Part shown: positions 17,283-25,848 of the stretch, piece by piece | How positions within the stretch are numbered: the first letter of the stretch is position 1 | Layout of the letters: each line of letters opens with the position of its first letter | Source: CAVQCJ01 sp963711005 | GTDB taxonomy: Bacteria; Actinomycetota; Actinomycetes; Prado026 | Reading direction: 5' to 3' | Length of the DNA: 64,000 nucleotides | Assembly (NCBI GenBank): GCA_963711005.1 | Contig: CAVQCJ010000002.1 | Coordinates: 1,674,001-1,738,000, forward strand | Program-made: the position numbers and the translations under genes | The notes under the pieces: generated by a model | What the model saw: only the letters and a program-made list of their open reading frames with translations | Databases searched by the model: none | What the model was told of the DNA's origin: nothing

Positions 17283-17993
17283 ATGACTACCGTCGCCTAC
17301 CCGGTACGGGTGCGGGCCACCCTCGACGAGCCGCTGTCGCGCTGGCTGTGGCTGGTCAAGTGGTTCCTCGCCATCCCGCACTACGTCGTGCTGGTCTTCC
17401 TGTGGCTGGCCTTCGTCGTCCTGAGCGTGGTCGCGTTCTTCGCGATCCTGCTCACCGGTCGGTACCCGCGCAGGATCTTCGAGTTCAACGTCGGCGTGCT
17501 GCGCTGGTCGTGGCGGGTGTCCTACTACACCTACGGTGCGCTCGGCACCGACCAGTACCCGCCGTTCACGCTGGCCGAGGTCCCGGACTACCCGGCGCAC
17601 CTGGAGATCGGCTACCCCGACCACCTGTCCCGTGGACTGGTCCTGGTCAAGTGGTGGCTGCTGGCCATCCCGCAGTACATCGTCGTCGGCCTGCTCGTCG
17701 GAGCAGGATGGCTGGCGTGGCGCGTCGGCGACCAGACGGTCGCCTACGGCGGGGGCGGTCTGATCGGCATCCTCGTCGTCGTCGCCGGCGTCCTGCTGCT
17801 GGTGACCGGGAGCTACCCGCGGCCGCTGTACGACCTGGTGCTGGGCCTGAACCGCTGGGTGCTGCGCGTCGCCGCGTACGCGGCGCTGATGACCGACGCC
17901 TACCCGCCGTTCCGGCTCGACCCGGGCCCCGACGAGCCTGCCGACACCGGCGAACCTCCCGGCAGGCTCACGGTGCCGGCGCCGCCGCGGTGA
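17283..17993 (+). CDS. DUF4389 membrane protein
   Basis: The 236-residue protein contains two copies of a W-x-VKWxLAIPxY motif (LVKWFLAIPHYVVLVFLW and LVKWWLLAIPQYIVVGLL), each followed by TGxYPRxxxxxxxGxxRW, the defining repeat of DUF4389 proteins. Four hydrophobic helices and a conserved YPPF motif after each repeat support a membrane location. Function is unknown. An AAGGAG site favours the ATG at 17283 over one 9 bp upstream. The 3' end overlaps the convergent TPR gene by 94 bp, so one of the two C-termini may be over-extended. Confidence 0.85.
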   Translation: MTTVAYPVRVRATLDEPLSRWLWLVKWFLAIPHYVVLVFLWLAFVVLSVVAFFAILLTGRYPRRIFEFNVGVLRWSWRVSYYTYGALGTDQYPPFTLAEVPDYPAHLEIGYPDHLSRGLVLVKWWLLAIPQYIVVGLLVGAGWLAWRVGDQTVAYGGGGLIGILVVVAGVLLLVTGSYPRPLYDLVLGLNRWVLRVAAYAALMTDAYPPFRLDPGPDEPADTGEPPGRLTVPAPPR

Positions 17994-19408
17994 CCCGTCG
18001 CGGGGACGCGCAGGTCGACGGCCCGTGACCGCGCCGCGGCCGCGGCCGCGGCGTCGCCGAGCGAGTCCGACAGCGCGGCCTGCTTGAGCCAGCTGTACGG
18101 GCTGCACGGGTTGATGCCGAGCCGTTCGGACAGCAGCCCGCGGGCCACGTCGTGCCGGCCGCACCGCAGGGCCGCCTCCAGCAGGGTGCGCTGGACGGCG
18201 TCGCGCTGCGCGTGCGAACCGCCGAAGCGGTTGACGACGGACCGGATGGGCAGCAGCTCGTCGACGACGCTCTCGTAGCGCCCCTCGCCGAACGCGACCA
18301 GGGCCCGGGAGACGGGCAGACCGACCTCCCGGGTCATCCGCAAGTTGGTCACCGACTCGTCGGTCGCCTCGGCGACGTACCGCGCGCGGGCCTGGACCAG
18401 CCCTTCAGCGTCCGCCAACCGGCCGGCACCGACGTAGGACATCACGGCGTGCATGTCGTTGAAGGAGTAGTACGGCTCGGCCGTCTTCTCGTCCCAGCCC
18501 CGGGCGAGGACCTGCCACCGTTCGGTCTGGTCGTCGCCCTCGAGCAGCAACCGCCACAGCAGCGCGGCGGCGTCGAGCATCTCCATCGCCACGTTCGCCG
18601 ACCCGGCGTGGTGCAGCACCGCGTCGTAGATCTCCAGGGCCCGGCCGCGGTCGCCCGTCTCGAGCAGGTACAGGCAGTAGTGCCACCAGTTGTGCACCGC
18701 CAGGAAGTTGCCGGACTGCCAGTCGCCGGCGTGCTCGTCGAGGTACGCCAGCCCCGGCCCGAACCGTCCCTGCATCTCGTACGTGTGGGTGACCGCGTGC
18801 ACCGCCCAGACATCCGTCCCGTCGGCCTCGACGGCGGCCAGCCCGGTGTCCTCGGCCCGCGCGTACATCCCGGTCTCCTCGAGGCCGAAGGCGTACATCC
18901 CCAGCAGCTGACCGTGGTGCGGGTCGCTCGGGCTCCACGCCGTCAGCGTCGCCCCCACCCGGTCCCGCAACGACTGGGCGTCGCCGACGAAGAAGTCCAC
19001 CTGGTGGCCGATCGCGAGGGCCAGCGCGTCCCTGGGGTGCTCGTCGACCACCGCGCGCAGCAAGGCGCCGCCGGTCGTCAGGTCACCGTGCACGAGCGCC
19101 TGCGCCGCGGCTGCGTGCGCGCGCTCGCGGGGCTGCCACCCGGCGACGTCCGCGTCGGCCAGGTACGCGGTCAGCGACGCACCGGCCGCCAGGGCGTCGT
19201 CGCGCTCGGTGCCCAGCACGCCCAGGTACGCCTGCGCGATGCGTGCCATCGGGAACGCCGGGTCGGCGGCGACGGCGTCGTCGAGCGACCCGACGACCTC
19301 GGCCCGGAAGTGCAGGAGATGGTCCACGGCGCCGTCATAGGCGGTCAGCGCCTCGGCGCCGCCGACGGTGAGCTGGTTCCCGTGCTGGTCGGTCCCGGTG
19401 CTGGCCAT
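17900..19408 (-). CDS. Tetratricopeptide-repeat protein (TTC38-like)
   Basis: The 502-residue soluble protein is built of helical hairpins resembling the TTC38 family. Conserved-looking pieces include HQVDFFVGDAQSLRDRV, YAFGLEETGMYARAED, AVHAVTHTYEMQGR and NWWHYCLYLLETGD, which recur in bacterial and animal TTC38 proteins. No catalytic role is known for the family; TPR folds usually bind proteins. It is the last gene of the minus-strand methyl-transfer group, after the DUF1638 gene, but a long palindrome between them may end transcription. The last 30 residues are Gly/Ser-rich and overlap the convergent DUF4389 gene. Confidence 0.78.
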   Translation of the reverse strand: MASTGTDQHGNQLTVGGAEALTAYDGAVDHLLHFRAEVVGSLDDAVAADPAFPMARIAQAYLGVLGTERDDALAAGASLTAYLADADVAGWQPRERAHAAAAQALVHGDLTTGGALLRAVVDEHPRDALALAIGHQVDFFVGDAQSLRDRVGATLTAWSPSDPHHGQLLGMYAFGLEETGMYARAEDTGLAAVEADGTDVWAVHAVTHTYEMQGRFGPGLAYLDEHAGDWQSGNFLAVHNWWHYCLYLLETGDRGRALEIYDAVLHHAGSANVAMEMLDAAALLWRLLLEGDDQTERWQVLARGWDEKTAEPYYSFNDMHAVMSYVGAGRLADAEGLVQARARYVAEATDESVTNLRMTREVGLPVSRALVAFGEGRYESVVDELLPIRSVVNRFGGSHAQRDAVQRTLLEAALRCGRHDVARGLLSERLGINPCSPYSWLKQAALSDSLGDAAAAAAARSRAVDLRVPATGHRGGAGTVSLPGGSPVSAGSSGPGSSRNGG

Positions 19409-19439
19409 GGCGTCACCTCTCCGCTGCCACCCCGCGCAA

Positions 19440-19508
19440 CCCCGTCGGAGACCTACGGTGCAGTACGCGAGTCCAGCTGCGCTACTGCACCGTAGGTCCC
19501 CGACGGGG
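19440..19508 (-). terminator. Long palindrome at the end of the DUF1638 gene
   Basis: A 15-bp perfect arm ACCTACGGTGCAGTA (19451-19465) faces its complement at 19483-19497 across a 17-nt loop. After a 2-bp mismatch the stem continues with nine more pairs (19440-19448 with 19500-19508). The stop codon of the DUF1638 gene lies within the left arm, so the C-terminus is encoded by the hairpin. It could end transcription between the DUF1638 and TPR genes or be a small mobile palindrome inserted at the gene end. Confidence 0.7.
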
Positions 19509-20082
19509 GGAGCGCGAGGAGGGCGGCGAGCTCGCGCTCGAGGCCGAGGTCGCCGGTCTCGACCACCTCCAGCGGCAGCCCGATCGCGGCAGCGGCGTCC
19601 GCGGCGAGCGTGCCGAGCTCACCGTTCGGCGACTGAGCCAGCCAGACCACCCGGCGGTAGTGCCGGAAGTAGTCCTCGCGCAGCTCGGGGTACCGGTCCA
19701 GTCCCAGCTCGACCAGGACCGAGCGCCGGAACGAGCGCACCAGGTAGTCGGTGAGGACGTACGTCCCCGGCTCCTGCGCCATCACCGCAGCCAGCTCCGC
19801 CTGGCCGGCGAACACGTCGTAGCAGTGCTGTCCGGCCAGCCTCCGCAGCCCCAGCCGCGCGCAGAGCACGTCCAGCGCCCCGTACGTCCCGCAGTCCGCG
19901 TACGCCAGCGCGACCCGCTCCCCGTACCTCGGCCGCAGCTCCCCGACCAGCGCCTCCACCGCCGCCGCGATCCGCTCCGGCCGGTTGTGCAGCAACGGGT
20001 TCACCGGATGAACGTCCACCGGCCACCCGTTCCGCGCCGAGACCGCCCCCACATGCGCGGCGATCGCCCCGCAGGCCACCAC
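19453..20082 (-). CDS. DUF1638 protein of the corrinoid methyl-transfer locus
   Basis: With the GTG at 20080-20082 as start, the protein has 209 residues and begins VVACGAIAAHVG. DUF1638 signatures are visible: YADCGTYGALD around residue 90, HCYDVFAG around 115, TYVLTDYLVRSF around 135 and a Tyr-rich YFRHYRRVVWL segment. The family is often encoded beside corrinoid-dependent methyltransferases in methanogens and bacteria, but I know of no established function. It lies 22 bp after the reductive-activator gene. An upstream in-frame start would overlap that gene, so the exact N-terminus is uncertain. The final residues come from the palindrome at 19440-19508. Confidence 0.78.
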   Translation of the reverse strand: MVACGAIAAHVGAVSARNGWPVDVHPVNPLLHNRPERIAAAVEALVGELRPRYGERVALAYADCGTYGALDVLCARLGLRRLAGQHCYDVFAGQAELAAVMAQEPGTYVLTDYLVRSFRRSVLVELGLDRYPELREDYFRHYRRVVWLAQSPNGELGTLAADAAAAIGLPLEVVETGDLGLERELAALLALPPSGTYGAVAQLDSRTAP

Positions 20083-20104
20083 CCCGAACCGCGCGGCCGG
20101 GTCC

Positions 20105-22081
20105 TCAGCCGGCGGGGAAGGAGAGCTCGTCGACGAAACGGTCGTTGAAGTCGGTCCGGTCCGAGAGCTCGACATACTCCACCTCCTCCAGCAGGGCTAC
20201 CGCACCCGCCCGCTCCGGCTTGGACAGCAGAGCCATCTTCGCCCCTTCGCCGGCCACGTTCCCCGCGCTGACGATCCGCAGCACCGGCAGCTTCGGCACG
20301 AGCCCGATCCGGATCGCGCTCGCCGGCGACAGGTACGTCCCGAACGAGCCGGCGAGCAGCACCTGCGCGACGTCCGACTCCTGCACGCCGATCTCCTCGA
20401 GCAGCAGCCGCCACCCGGTCGAGATCGCCGCCTTCGCGAACTGGAGCTCGCGCACGTCCCGTTGCGACAGGTAGACCATGTCTTCGGGGACTTCGGAGTC
20501 CTCGTCGCCGAGCCCGGCCAGGACGAAGACCCGTTCGCCGTTGACCGTCTGCAGGCGATCGGCCAGGCCCGGCACCCCGGCCGCGGCCGCGACCGCCGGC
20601 GCGTCCTCGTCCGCGACGAACCGCCCGGAGGGGTCGAGCAGGCCCACCCGGACCAGCTCGGCGACCGCGTCCACCAGGCCGGACCCGCACAGCCCGACCG
20701 GCTTCACGTCGCCGATGACCTGCAGCTGCAGTCCCTGGGGGGCGATCCGGACCACCTCGATCGCGCCGTCGGCCGCGCGCATCCCGCACCGGATCGAGGC
20801 CGCCTCGAACGCCGGCCCGGCCGGAGCGGCCGTCGAGACCAGCCGGTCGGCGTTGCCCAGGACGATCTCGCAGTTGGTGCCGACGTCGATGAACAGCCGC
20901 AGCCGCTTGTCCCGCTCCATCCCGGACGCGAGCACCCCGGCCACGATGTCGCCGCCGACGTAGGCCCCCAGCGCGGGGAAGACGGTCGCGCGGGCGCGCG
21001 GGTGCACGTGCACGCCGAGGTCGGCGGCGAGCAGGTCCGGGAACGACCGCGACGCCATGATGAACGGCGCGACGCCCACCGGTTCCGGGTCGATGCCGAG
21101 CGCAAGGTGGGTCATGGTGACGTTGCCGGCCAGGGCGACCTCGTACACCTGCGCGGGGTCCACCCCGGCGCTCTCGCAGACCTCGCCGGCCAGCTCGTCG
21201 AGGGTCGCGTGCGCGAGGTCGCGCAGCCGACCCAGCGCGTCCGGGTCGAGCATGGTCGCGCTGATGCGGGTGATGACGTCCGCCCCGAACGGCTGCTGCT
21301 TGTTGAGCATCGACCGGACGGCGGCCGGTGCACCGGTGGAAAGGTCGAGCAGGGTCGCGACCACGGTGGTGGTGCCGAGGTCGAACGCGATCCCGTACCG
21401 GGCCGCGGAGGTGTCGCCGGGCTCGACGCCGATCAGCACGTCGTCCACGACCACGGCGGTGACCTTGAAGTCGTTGGCCCGCAGCGTCCGCCCGAGGGTG
21501 CGTACCGCATCGAGGTCGACCCGCAGCTCGAGGTCGTCGATCGCGGCGAGCAGGCGCTCGACGTCGGTGGCCTGGTCCTGCAGCGTCGGCTCGGTGAGCT
21601 CGACGTAGCGCTTCTGCACGGCCGGGCGAAGGATCACCTGCCGCCCGACGCCGACCGTGGCCGCCTTGGGCCGGGTCGTCAGGGGCGGGACCTCGATCTC
21701 CAGGTCTGCGTTGGCCTGCGCCAGGCAGGCCAGCCGCCAACCCGAGCGCAGCTCGTCGCCGCTGAACGCACGGACGTCCAGCTTCGAGACCGGGACGGAC
21801 CCGTCCAGGATCCGCACCTTGCACTTCTTGCACGTCCCGTGGCCGCCGCAGGTGGAGTCGACGGCGATGCCGTTCCAGCTCGCCGCGTCGAAGACGGTGA
21901 CCCCCGGCGGCACCCGGAACTCCGCGTCCGCCGGGCGGAACCGCAGCCGCACCCGGCCCACGCCGTCCGGGGCGCCGGGCGCGCCCTCGGCCGTGGGCTC
22001 GGGCACGTCGATGAGGGCCTCCCGGCGGTACCGGCCGGGGGGCGCCGCCGGAGGACCGTCCGGCCCGGGGTGCGAGGTCAC
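20105..22081 (-). CDS. Corrinoid-protein reductive activator (RACo/RamA-like, 2Fe-2S + ASKHA)
   Basis: The 658-residue protein would reduce inactive Co(II) on the corrinoid protein to Co(I) at the expense of ATP. An N-terminal plant-type [2Fe-2S] domain carries Cys78, Cys84, Cys87 (CGGHGTCKKC) and Cys119 (GWRLACL). After a linker, the C-terminal ASKHA ATPase has the phosphate loop AFDLGTTTVVATLLDLSTG, LAGNVTMTHLALG, FIDVGTNCEIVLG and GLCGSGLVDAVAEL. This is the RACo layout (ferredoxin domain, middle domain, DUF4445 C-terminus). GTG start, 10 bp after the MtgA-type gene. Corrinoid systems in air need frequent reactivation, which fits its place here. Confidence 0.92.
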   Translation of the reverse strand: MTSHPGPDGPPAAPPGRYRREALIDVPEPTAEGAPGAPDGVGRVRLRFRPADAEFRVPPGVTVFDAASWNGIAVDSTCGGHGTCKKCKVRILDGSVPVSKLDVRAFSGDELRSGWRLACLAQANADLEIEVPPLTTRPKAATVGVGRQVILRPAVQKRYVELTEPTLQDQATDVERLLAAIDDLELRVDLDAVRTLGRTLRANDFKVTAVVVDDVLIGVEPGDTSAARYGIAFDLGTTTVVATLLDLSTGAPAAVRSMLNKQQPFGADVITRISATMLDPDALGRLRDLAHATLDELAGEVCESAGVDPAQVYEVALAGNVTMTHLALGIDPEPVGVAPFIMASRSFPDLLAADLGVHVHPRARATVFPALGAYVGGDIVAGVLASGMERDKRLRLFIDVGTNCEIVLGNADRLVSTAAPAGPAFEAASIRCGMRAADGAIEVVRIAPQGLQLQVIGDVKPVGLCGSGLVDAVAELVRVGLLDPSGRFVADEDAPAVAAAAGVPGLADRLQTVNGERVFVLAGLGDEDSEVPEDMVYLSQRDVRELQFAKAAISTGWRLLLEEIGVQESDVAQVLLAGSFGTYLSPASAIRIGLVPKLPVLRIVSAGNVAGEGAKMALLSKPERAGAVALLEEVEYVELSDRTDFNDRFVDELSFPAG

Positions 22082-22091
22082 AGGGCGGGGA

Positions 22092-22976
22092 TCACCCCGC
22101 CGCGGCTTCGGCGGCCGCCGTGAGCTCGGCCTGCCGGCGCCGGAACTCCGCGATCCAGGTCGAGCCCCACGGGTCGCGGCCCAGGAGCAGGTCGCCGGCG
22201 CGGACCGCCTCGACGATCGAGGGGGTGCGCGCGTCCATCACCGCGCTGGTCAGCCCGTGCGAGGCCGCGACCGGCAGGAACGTGGCGTTCAGCGCGTGCC
22301 GGTTCGGCAGGCCGAACGACACGTTGGACGCCCCGCACGTCATGTTCACCCCGTGCTCCGCCCGGATCCGCGCGATCGCCTCCAGCGTGATGACGACGGC
22401 CTCGGGGTCGGCGCCGACCGTCATCGCGAGCGGGTCGATGACGATGTCCTCCACCGCGATGCCGTACCGCTCGGTGGCCACGCGCACGATCTTGCCGGTC
22501 AGGTCGACCCGCTCCTGCGCGGTGGCCGGGATGCCGGTCTCGTCGTTCGGCAGCGCGATGACCGCGGCGCCGTACTTCTTCACCAGCGGCAGGATCAGCT
22601 CCATCCGGTCGTCCTCGGCGGTGACCGAGTTGACCAGGGCCTTCCCCTGGTACGCCGCGAGCCCGGCCTCGAGCGCCTCGACGACCGAGGAGTCGATGCA
22701 CAGCGGCAGGTCGGTCAGGCCTTGGATCAGCTTGACCGCGCGGGAGAGCAGGTCGGCCTCGTCGGTGAGCGGCACGCCCATGTTCACGTCCAGGACGTGC
22801 GCGCCGCCGGCGACCTGCTGGGCGACGTCCAGCTCGATCTGGGACAGGTCGCCCGCGCGCAGCTGCTCCTGGAACTTCTTGCGTCCGGTCGGGTTGATCC
22901 GCTCGCCGATGATGCAGAACGGCTGGTCGGGCCCGATCGTGACCGTCTTAGACGGCGAACGCAGAACCGTGTGCAT
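22092..22976 (-). CDS. Methyl-corrinoid:tetrahydrofolate methyltransferase (MtgA/MtvA-type)
   Basis: The 294-residue pterin-binding TIM-barrel protein would move the methyl group between the corrinoid protein and tetrahydrofolate. Motifs match the methyltetrahydrofolate methyltransferase (MeTr) family: IIGERINPTGRKKF at the N-terminus, GAHVLDVNMGVPLTDE, LCIDSSVVEALEAGL, GKALVNSVTAEDDRM, and ALPNDETGIP; NMTCGASNVSFGLPNR carries the conserved Asn of the folate site. It lacks the B12 and homocysteine domains of MetH, so it must work with the separate corrinoid protein at 24321. Its ATG overlaps the end of metF by 29 bp. Confidence 0.9.
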   Translation of the reverse strand: MHTVLRSPSKTVTIGPDQPFCIIGERINPTGRKKFQEQLRAGDLSQIELDVAQQVAGGAHVLDVNMGVPLTDEADLLSRAVKLIQGLTDLPLCIDSSVVEALEAGLAAYQGKALVNSVTAEDDRMELILPLVKKYGAAVIALPNDETGIPATAQERVDLTGKIVRVATERYGIAVEDIVIDPLAMTVGADPEAVVITLEAIARIRAEHGVNMTCGASNVSFGLPNRHALNATFLPVAASHGLTSAVMDARTPSIVEAVRAGDLLLGRDPWGSTWIAEFRRRQAELTAAAEAAAG

Positions 22977-23907
22977 CGTTCTCCTCGTCGGGGTCGGTCC
23001 GGCGCTGCCGGCGGTCGGCCAGCCCCAGGTCGGTGACGATCCGGGCGACGCTGTCGTCGTGCCGGAAGTCGGTGATGTGGATCCCGCGCACGCCCGGCTG
23101 GGCCAGCGCGTGCTGCGCCTGCTCGAGCACGACCTGGTAGGCCTCCTCGGCCGGGTCCGCCGCGGCCTCGACCCGTGCGATCGTGCCCGGCGGCACGTCG
23201 ATGCCAGGCACGTGGTCGTGCATGAACCGCAGCGCCCGCGCGCCCTTGACCAGGCACACGGTCGGCAGGAACGCGGCCCGCGAGGCGACCCCGAGCCGGA
23301 CGACCTCGGCCATGAACGCCTCGAGCCGGTCCGGGTGGAAGCAGATCTGCAGCTGGAAGAACCGGGCCCCGGCCTCGAGCTTCTTCACCGTGCGCTCGGC
23401 CCGGTAGGCGAACGGCGGTGCCGCCGGGTTCTCCACCGCCCCGACGAACAGGTGCGGCGCCGGGTCGAGCCGCCGGCCGGACAGGTACGTCCCGGCGGCG
23501 AGGGTGCTGGCCAGCCGGACCAGCTGCGGTCCGTCGAGGTCGAATACCCGGCGCGCGGCCGGCTCGTCGCCGGCGGTCACGTCGTCGCCGGTCAGGCAGC
23601 AGATGTTCTCGACGCCGAACATGCTGGCGCCGACGATGTCGGACTGCAGCGCGAGCCGGTTCTTGTCCCGGCAGACGACCTGCATGATCGGCTCCGCGCC
23701 GAGGCGGGCCATCGCCACCGCCATCGCGACGTTCGAGCAGTGCGCGTGCGCGGCCGCGTTGTCGGTCGCGTTGATCGCGTCCACGTAGGGCATCAGCCGG
23801 TCCAGGTGTGCCTGCACGGCGTCGAAGCCGCCGGTGTCGAACAACGGCATCTCGGCCGTGACGACTGTCGCCCCCGGTGTGCGGACGAGCTCCTCGAAGT
23901 GGCTCAC
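22948..23907 (-). CDS. metF: Methylene-tetrahydrofolate reductase
   Basis: The 319-residue flavoenzyme interconverts methyl-THF and methylene-THF. GTG at 23905-23907 overlaps the metV stop. MetF features are VVTAEMPLFDTGGFDAV at the N-terminus, YVDAINATDNAAAHAHCS, GAEPIMQVVCRDKNRLALQ, ICCLTGDD and the C-terminal FFQLQICFHPDRLEAF. In this locus it would run in the oxidative direction on methyl groups delivered by MtgA, probably with the MetV-like protein encoded immediately upstream. Whether NAD or another carrier accepts electrons cannot be told from sequence. Confidence 0.92.
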   Translation of the reverse strand: MSHFEELVRTPGATVVTAEMPLFDTGGFDAVQAHLDRLMPYVDAINATDNAAAHAHCSNVAMAVAMARLGAEPIMQVVCRDKNRLALQSDIVGASMFGVENICCLTGDDVTAGDEPAARRVFDLDGPQLVRLASTLAAGTYLSGRRLDPAPHLFVGAVENPAAPPFAYRAERTVKKLEAGARFFQLQICFHPDRLEAFMAEVVRLGVASRAAFLPTVCLVKGARALRFMHDHVPGIDVPPGTIARVEAAADPAEEAYQVVLEQAQHALAQPGVRGIHITDFRHDDSVARIVTDLGLADRRQRRTDPDEENDAHGSAFAV

Positions 23908-24293
23908 GGCTGGTCCGCCGCCGCGTGCTCGGCCGCGGCCCAGCCGGCCGGGGTCTGCCGGTCGCGGCCGGTCACGAGGTTGACCCACGAGGAGTCCCCG
24001 CGCAGCTGGTTGTCCACCGGAGGCCGCAGGTGGTTGAACTCCTCCCGCCACACGCGCGGCAGCAGCGGCAGGTCCCGGGACCGCTCGTACGCCTTCAGCC
24101 ACACGCACCGCATCGACGGGTCGACCTCGCACCGGCCGTCCTCGCGCACGCCTCCGCACGGCCCGTTGCGCAACGTCTTCGGGCACGTCATCGGGCAGGT
24201 CAGGCCGGTCGAGTGCAGGACGCACTGCCCGCACATGCGGCAGTCCCACACCGGCCCCTTCACGGCGTGCTCGACGATCGGCAACAGCTTCAT
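23904..24293 (-). CDS. metV: MetV-like partner of methylene-THF reductase
   Basis: The 129-residue protein is Cys-rich: Cys18, 21, 24, 33, 37, 46, 55 and 63, within DCRMCGQCVLHSTG, TCPMTCPK and NGPCGGVREDGRC. This is the methylene-THF-reductase C-terminal domain (MTHFR_C), called MetV in acetogens, where it pairs with MetF. NGPCGG followed by C-E-V-x-P-x-x-x-C-V-W is diagnostic. It probably binds Fe-S or zinc and may form the electron path or a structural partner for MetF. Start ATG lies 27 bp after the corrinoid-protein stop; its stop overlaps the metF start. Confidence 0.9.
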   Translation of the reverse strand: MKLLPIVEHAVKGPVWDCRMCGQCVLHSTGLTCPMTCPKTLRNGPCGGVREDGRCEVDPSMRCVWLKAYERSRDLPLLPRVWREEFNHLRPPVDNQLRGDSSWVNLVTGRDRQTPAGWAAAEHAAADQP

Positions 24294-24320
24294 CAGTGGC
24301 GTCCGTTGGCTCCGTGCCGC

Positions 24321-24986
24321 TCAGACCGGGACGGACGTGCGCCGCTTGTGGATGAGCTCCTTGGCCAGCTTGACCGCCTGCGACGCGTCGGCGGCGTAGC
24401 CATCCGCGCCGACCGCGTCCGCGTACTCCTGGGTGACCGGCGCGCCACCGACCATGACGATCACCTTGTCCCGCAGGCCGGCCTTCTCCAGCGCGTTCAT
24501 GTTGGCCTTGAACATCGGCATCGTCGTGGTGAGGAACGCGGAGAACCCGACGATGTCCGGCTCGTGCTCCTCGATGGCCGCGATGAACTTCTCCGGTGCC
24601 ACCTGCACGCCCAGGTCGATGACCTCGAAGCCGGCGCCCTCGAGCATGATGTTCACCAGGTTCTTGCCGATGTCGTGCACGTCGCCCTTGACCGTGCCCA
24701 TCACGAACTTGCCGACGGTCTCGGCTCCGGTCTGCGCCAGCAGCGGCCGCAGCACCTCGAGCGCCCCGGCCATCGCCTTGCCCGCGATGAGCATCTCCGG
24801 CACGAAGAAGTCGCCCCGCTCGAACCGGGCGCCGACCTCCTCCAGCGAGGGGATCAGCGCGTCGAACAGGATCGTCTCCGGGCCGAGCCCCTCGGCCAGG
24901 CCCTGCTGGGTCAGGGCCAGGACCTCGGGCGCGTTGCCGACCAGCGTCTGGTCGTACAGGCCTTTGAGAATCTCGTCGTGCGTCAT
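24321..24986 (-). CDS. Corrinoid protein (MtgC/MttC-type)
   Basis: The 221-residue protein carries the methyl group on cobalamin between the MttB-type and MtgA-type enzymes. Residues 1-90 form the helical B12-binding cap (LIPSLEEVGARFERGDFFVPEML). The cobalamin domain follows with the base-off/His-on motif GDVHDIGKN (Asp102, His104, Gly107), then VGFSAFLTTTMPM and VMVGGAPV near the C-terminus. Length and motifs match corrinoid proteins of methylamine and betaine demethylation systems. The ATG overlaps the iclR stop (ATGA), so regulator and corrinoid protein are co-translated. Confidence 0.94.
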   Translation of the reverse strand: MTHDEILKGLYDQTLVGNAPEVLALTQQGLAEGLGPETILFDALIPSLEEVGARFERGDFFVPEMLIAGKAMAGALEVLRPLLAQTGAETVGKFVMGTVKGDVHDIGKNLVNIMLEGAGFEVIDLGVQVAPEKFIAAIEEHEPDIVGFSAFLTTTMPMFKANMNALEKAGLRDKVIVMVGGAPVTQEYADAVGADGYAADASQAVKLAKELIHKRRTSVPV

Positions 24987-25822
24987 GCTGCGCCTTCCTC
25001 GTGCCGGGCCGGCTCGGTGTTCCGGGTGCGCTCGGTGTTCCGTGTGCTCTGGCTGCTCTGGTTGTTCGCTGCGTGCGGGTCGAAGCCGAGGACCGCGGAC
25101 AGCAGCGCCGCCGACCGCATGGTCAGCCCGGCGACGGTGAGGATCCGGTCCGCGGTCAGCCGCATCGAGGGCCCGGACACCGACACGGCGGCGACCACCT
25201 GTCCCGCGGAGTCGTGCACCGGTGCGGCGATCGCCACCAGCCCGGGCTCGAGCTCCTCGTCGGCCACGGCGTAGCCCGTTCGCCGGACCAGCTCCAGCTC
25301 GGCGGTCAGCGCCTCGCGGGTGGTGATGGTGCGGCCGGTGCGCTGCTCGAGCCGTCCGGGCGGGAGGCCGACCACGCGGTGCGCGAGGAAGACCTTGCCC
25401 AGCGCCGAGCAGTGGAACGGGACGTCGAGGCCGACCCAGTTGGTGGCGCCGAGCAGGTAGGACGAGTCGACCTGGTCGATCTGCTCGACGGCGCCGGCAC
25501 CCGGGACGGCGAGGTTCACCGTCTCCCCGGTGCTGCGGCCGAGCTCCTCCAGGAAGGGGCGGGCGGTCGCGACCAGCTGGTCGGTGGCGCTGGCCCGGCG
25601 GGCGTACCGGGTGAGCACGGTGCCGGGGCGCAGGGCGCCGTCGCGGTCGCGCTCCAGCAGGGCGTGCCGTTCCAGCGCGCCGAGCAGCCGGGAGGTGGTG
25701 CTCTTGGGCAGGCCGCTCGCCTCGGTGATCGAGCCGAAGCTGACCGGGCCGTCCGCCTCGACGATGCGCACCAGCAGCTCGGCGGCGCGGTCGACCGCCT
25801 GGGTGCCGGTCTGCGTGCTCAT
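24983..25822 (-). CDS. IclR-family regulator of the methyl-transfer operon
   Basis: I placed the start at the ATG at 25820-25822, giving 279 residues beginning MSTQTGTQAVDRAAELL. The N-terminal winged helix contains VSFGSITEASGLPKSTTSRLL; the C-terminal IclR effector domain has VDSSYLLGATNWVGL, HCSALGKVFLAH, GYAVADEELEPGLVAIAAPV and VSVSGPSMRL. The C-terminus ends with a short duplicated TRNTE. It heads the operon iclR-mtgC-metV-metF-mtgA-activator-DUF1638 and is divergent from mttB, with a perfect palindrome between. It probably represses both in the absence of a betaine or pathway intermediate. Confidence 0.9.
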   Translation of the reverse strand: MSTQTGTQAVDRAAELLVRIVEADGPVSFGSITEASGLPKSTTSRLLGALERHALLERDRDGALRPGTVLTRYARRASATDQLVATARPFLEELGRSTGETVNLAVPGAGAVEQIDQVDSSYLLGATNWVGLDVPFHCSALGKVFLAHRVVGLPPGRLEQRTGRTITTREALTAELELVRRTGYAVADEELEPGLVAIAAPVHDSAGQVVAAVSVSGPSMRLTADRILTVAGLTMRSAALLSAVLGFDPHAANNQSSQSTRNTERTRNTEPARHEEGAA

Positions 25823-25848
25823 GCGGTGGGCCTCGTTCGCCGGGAAGA

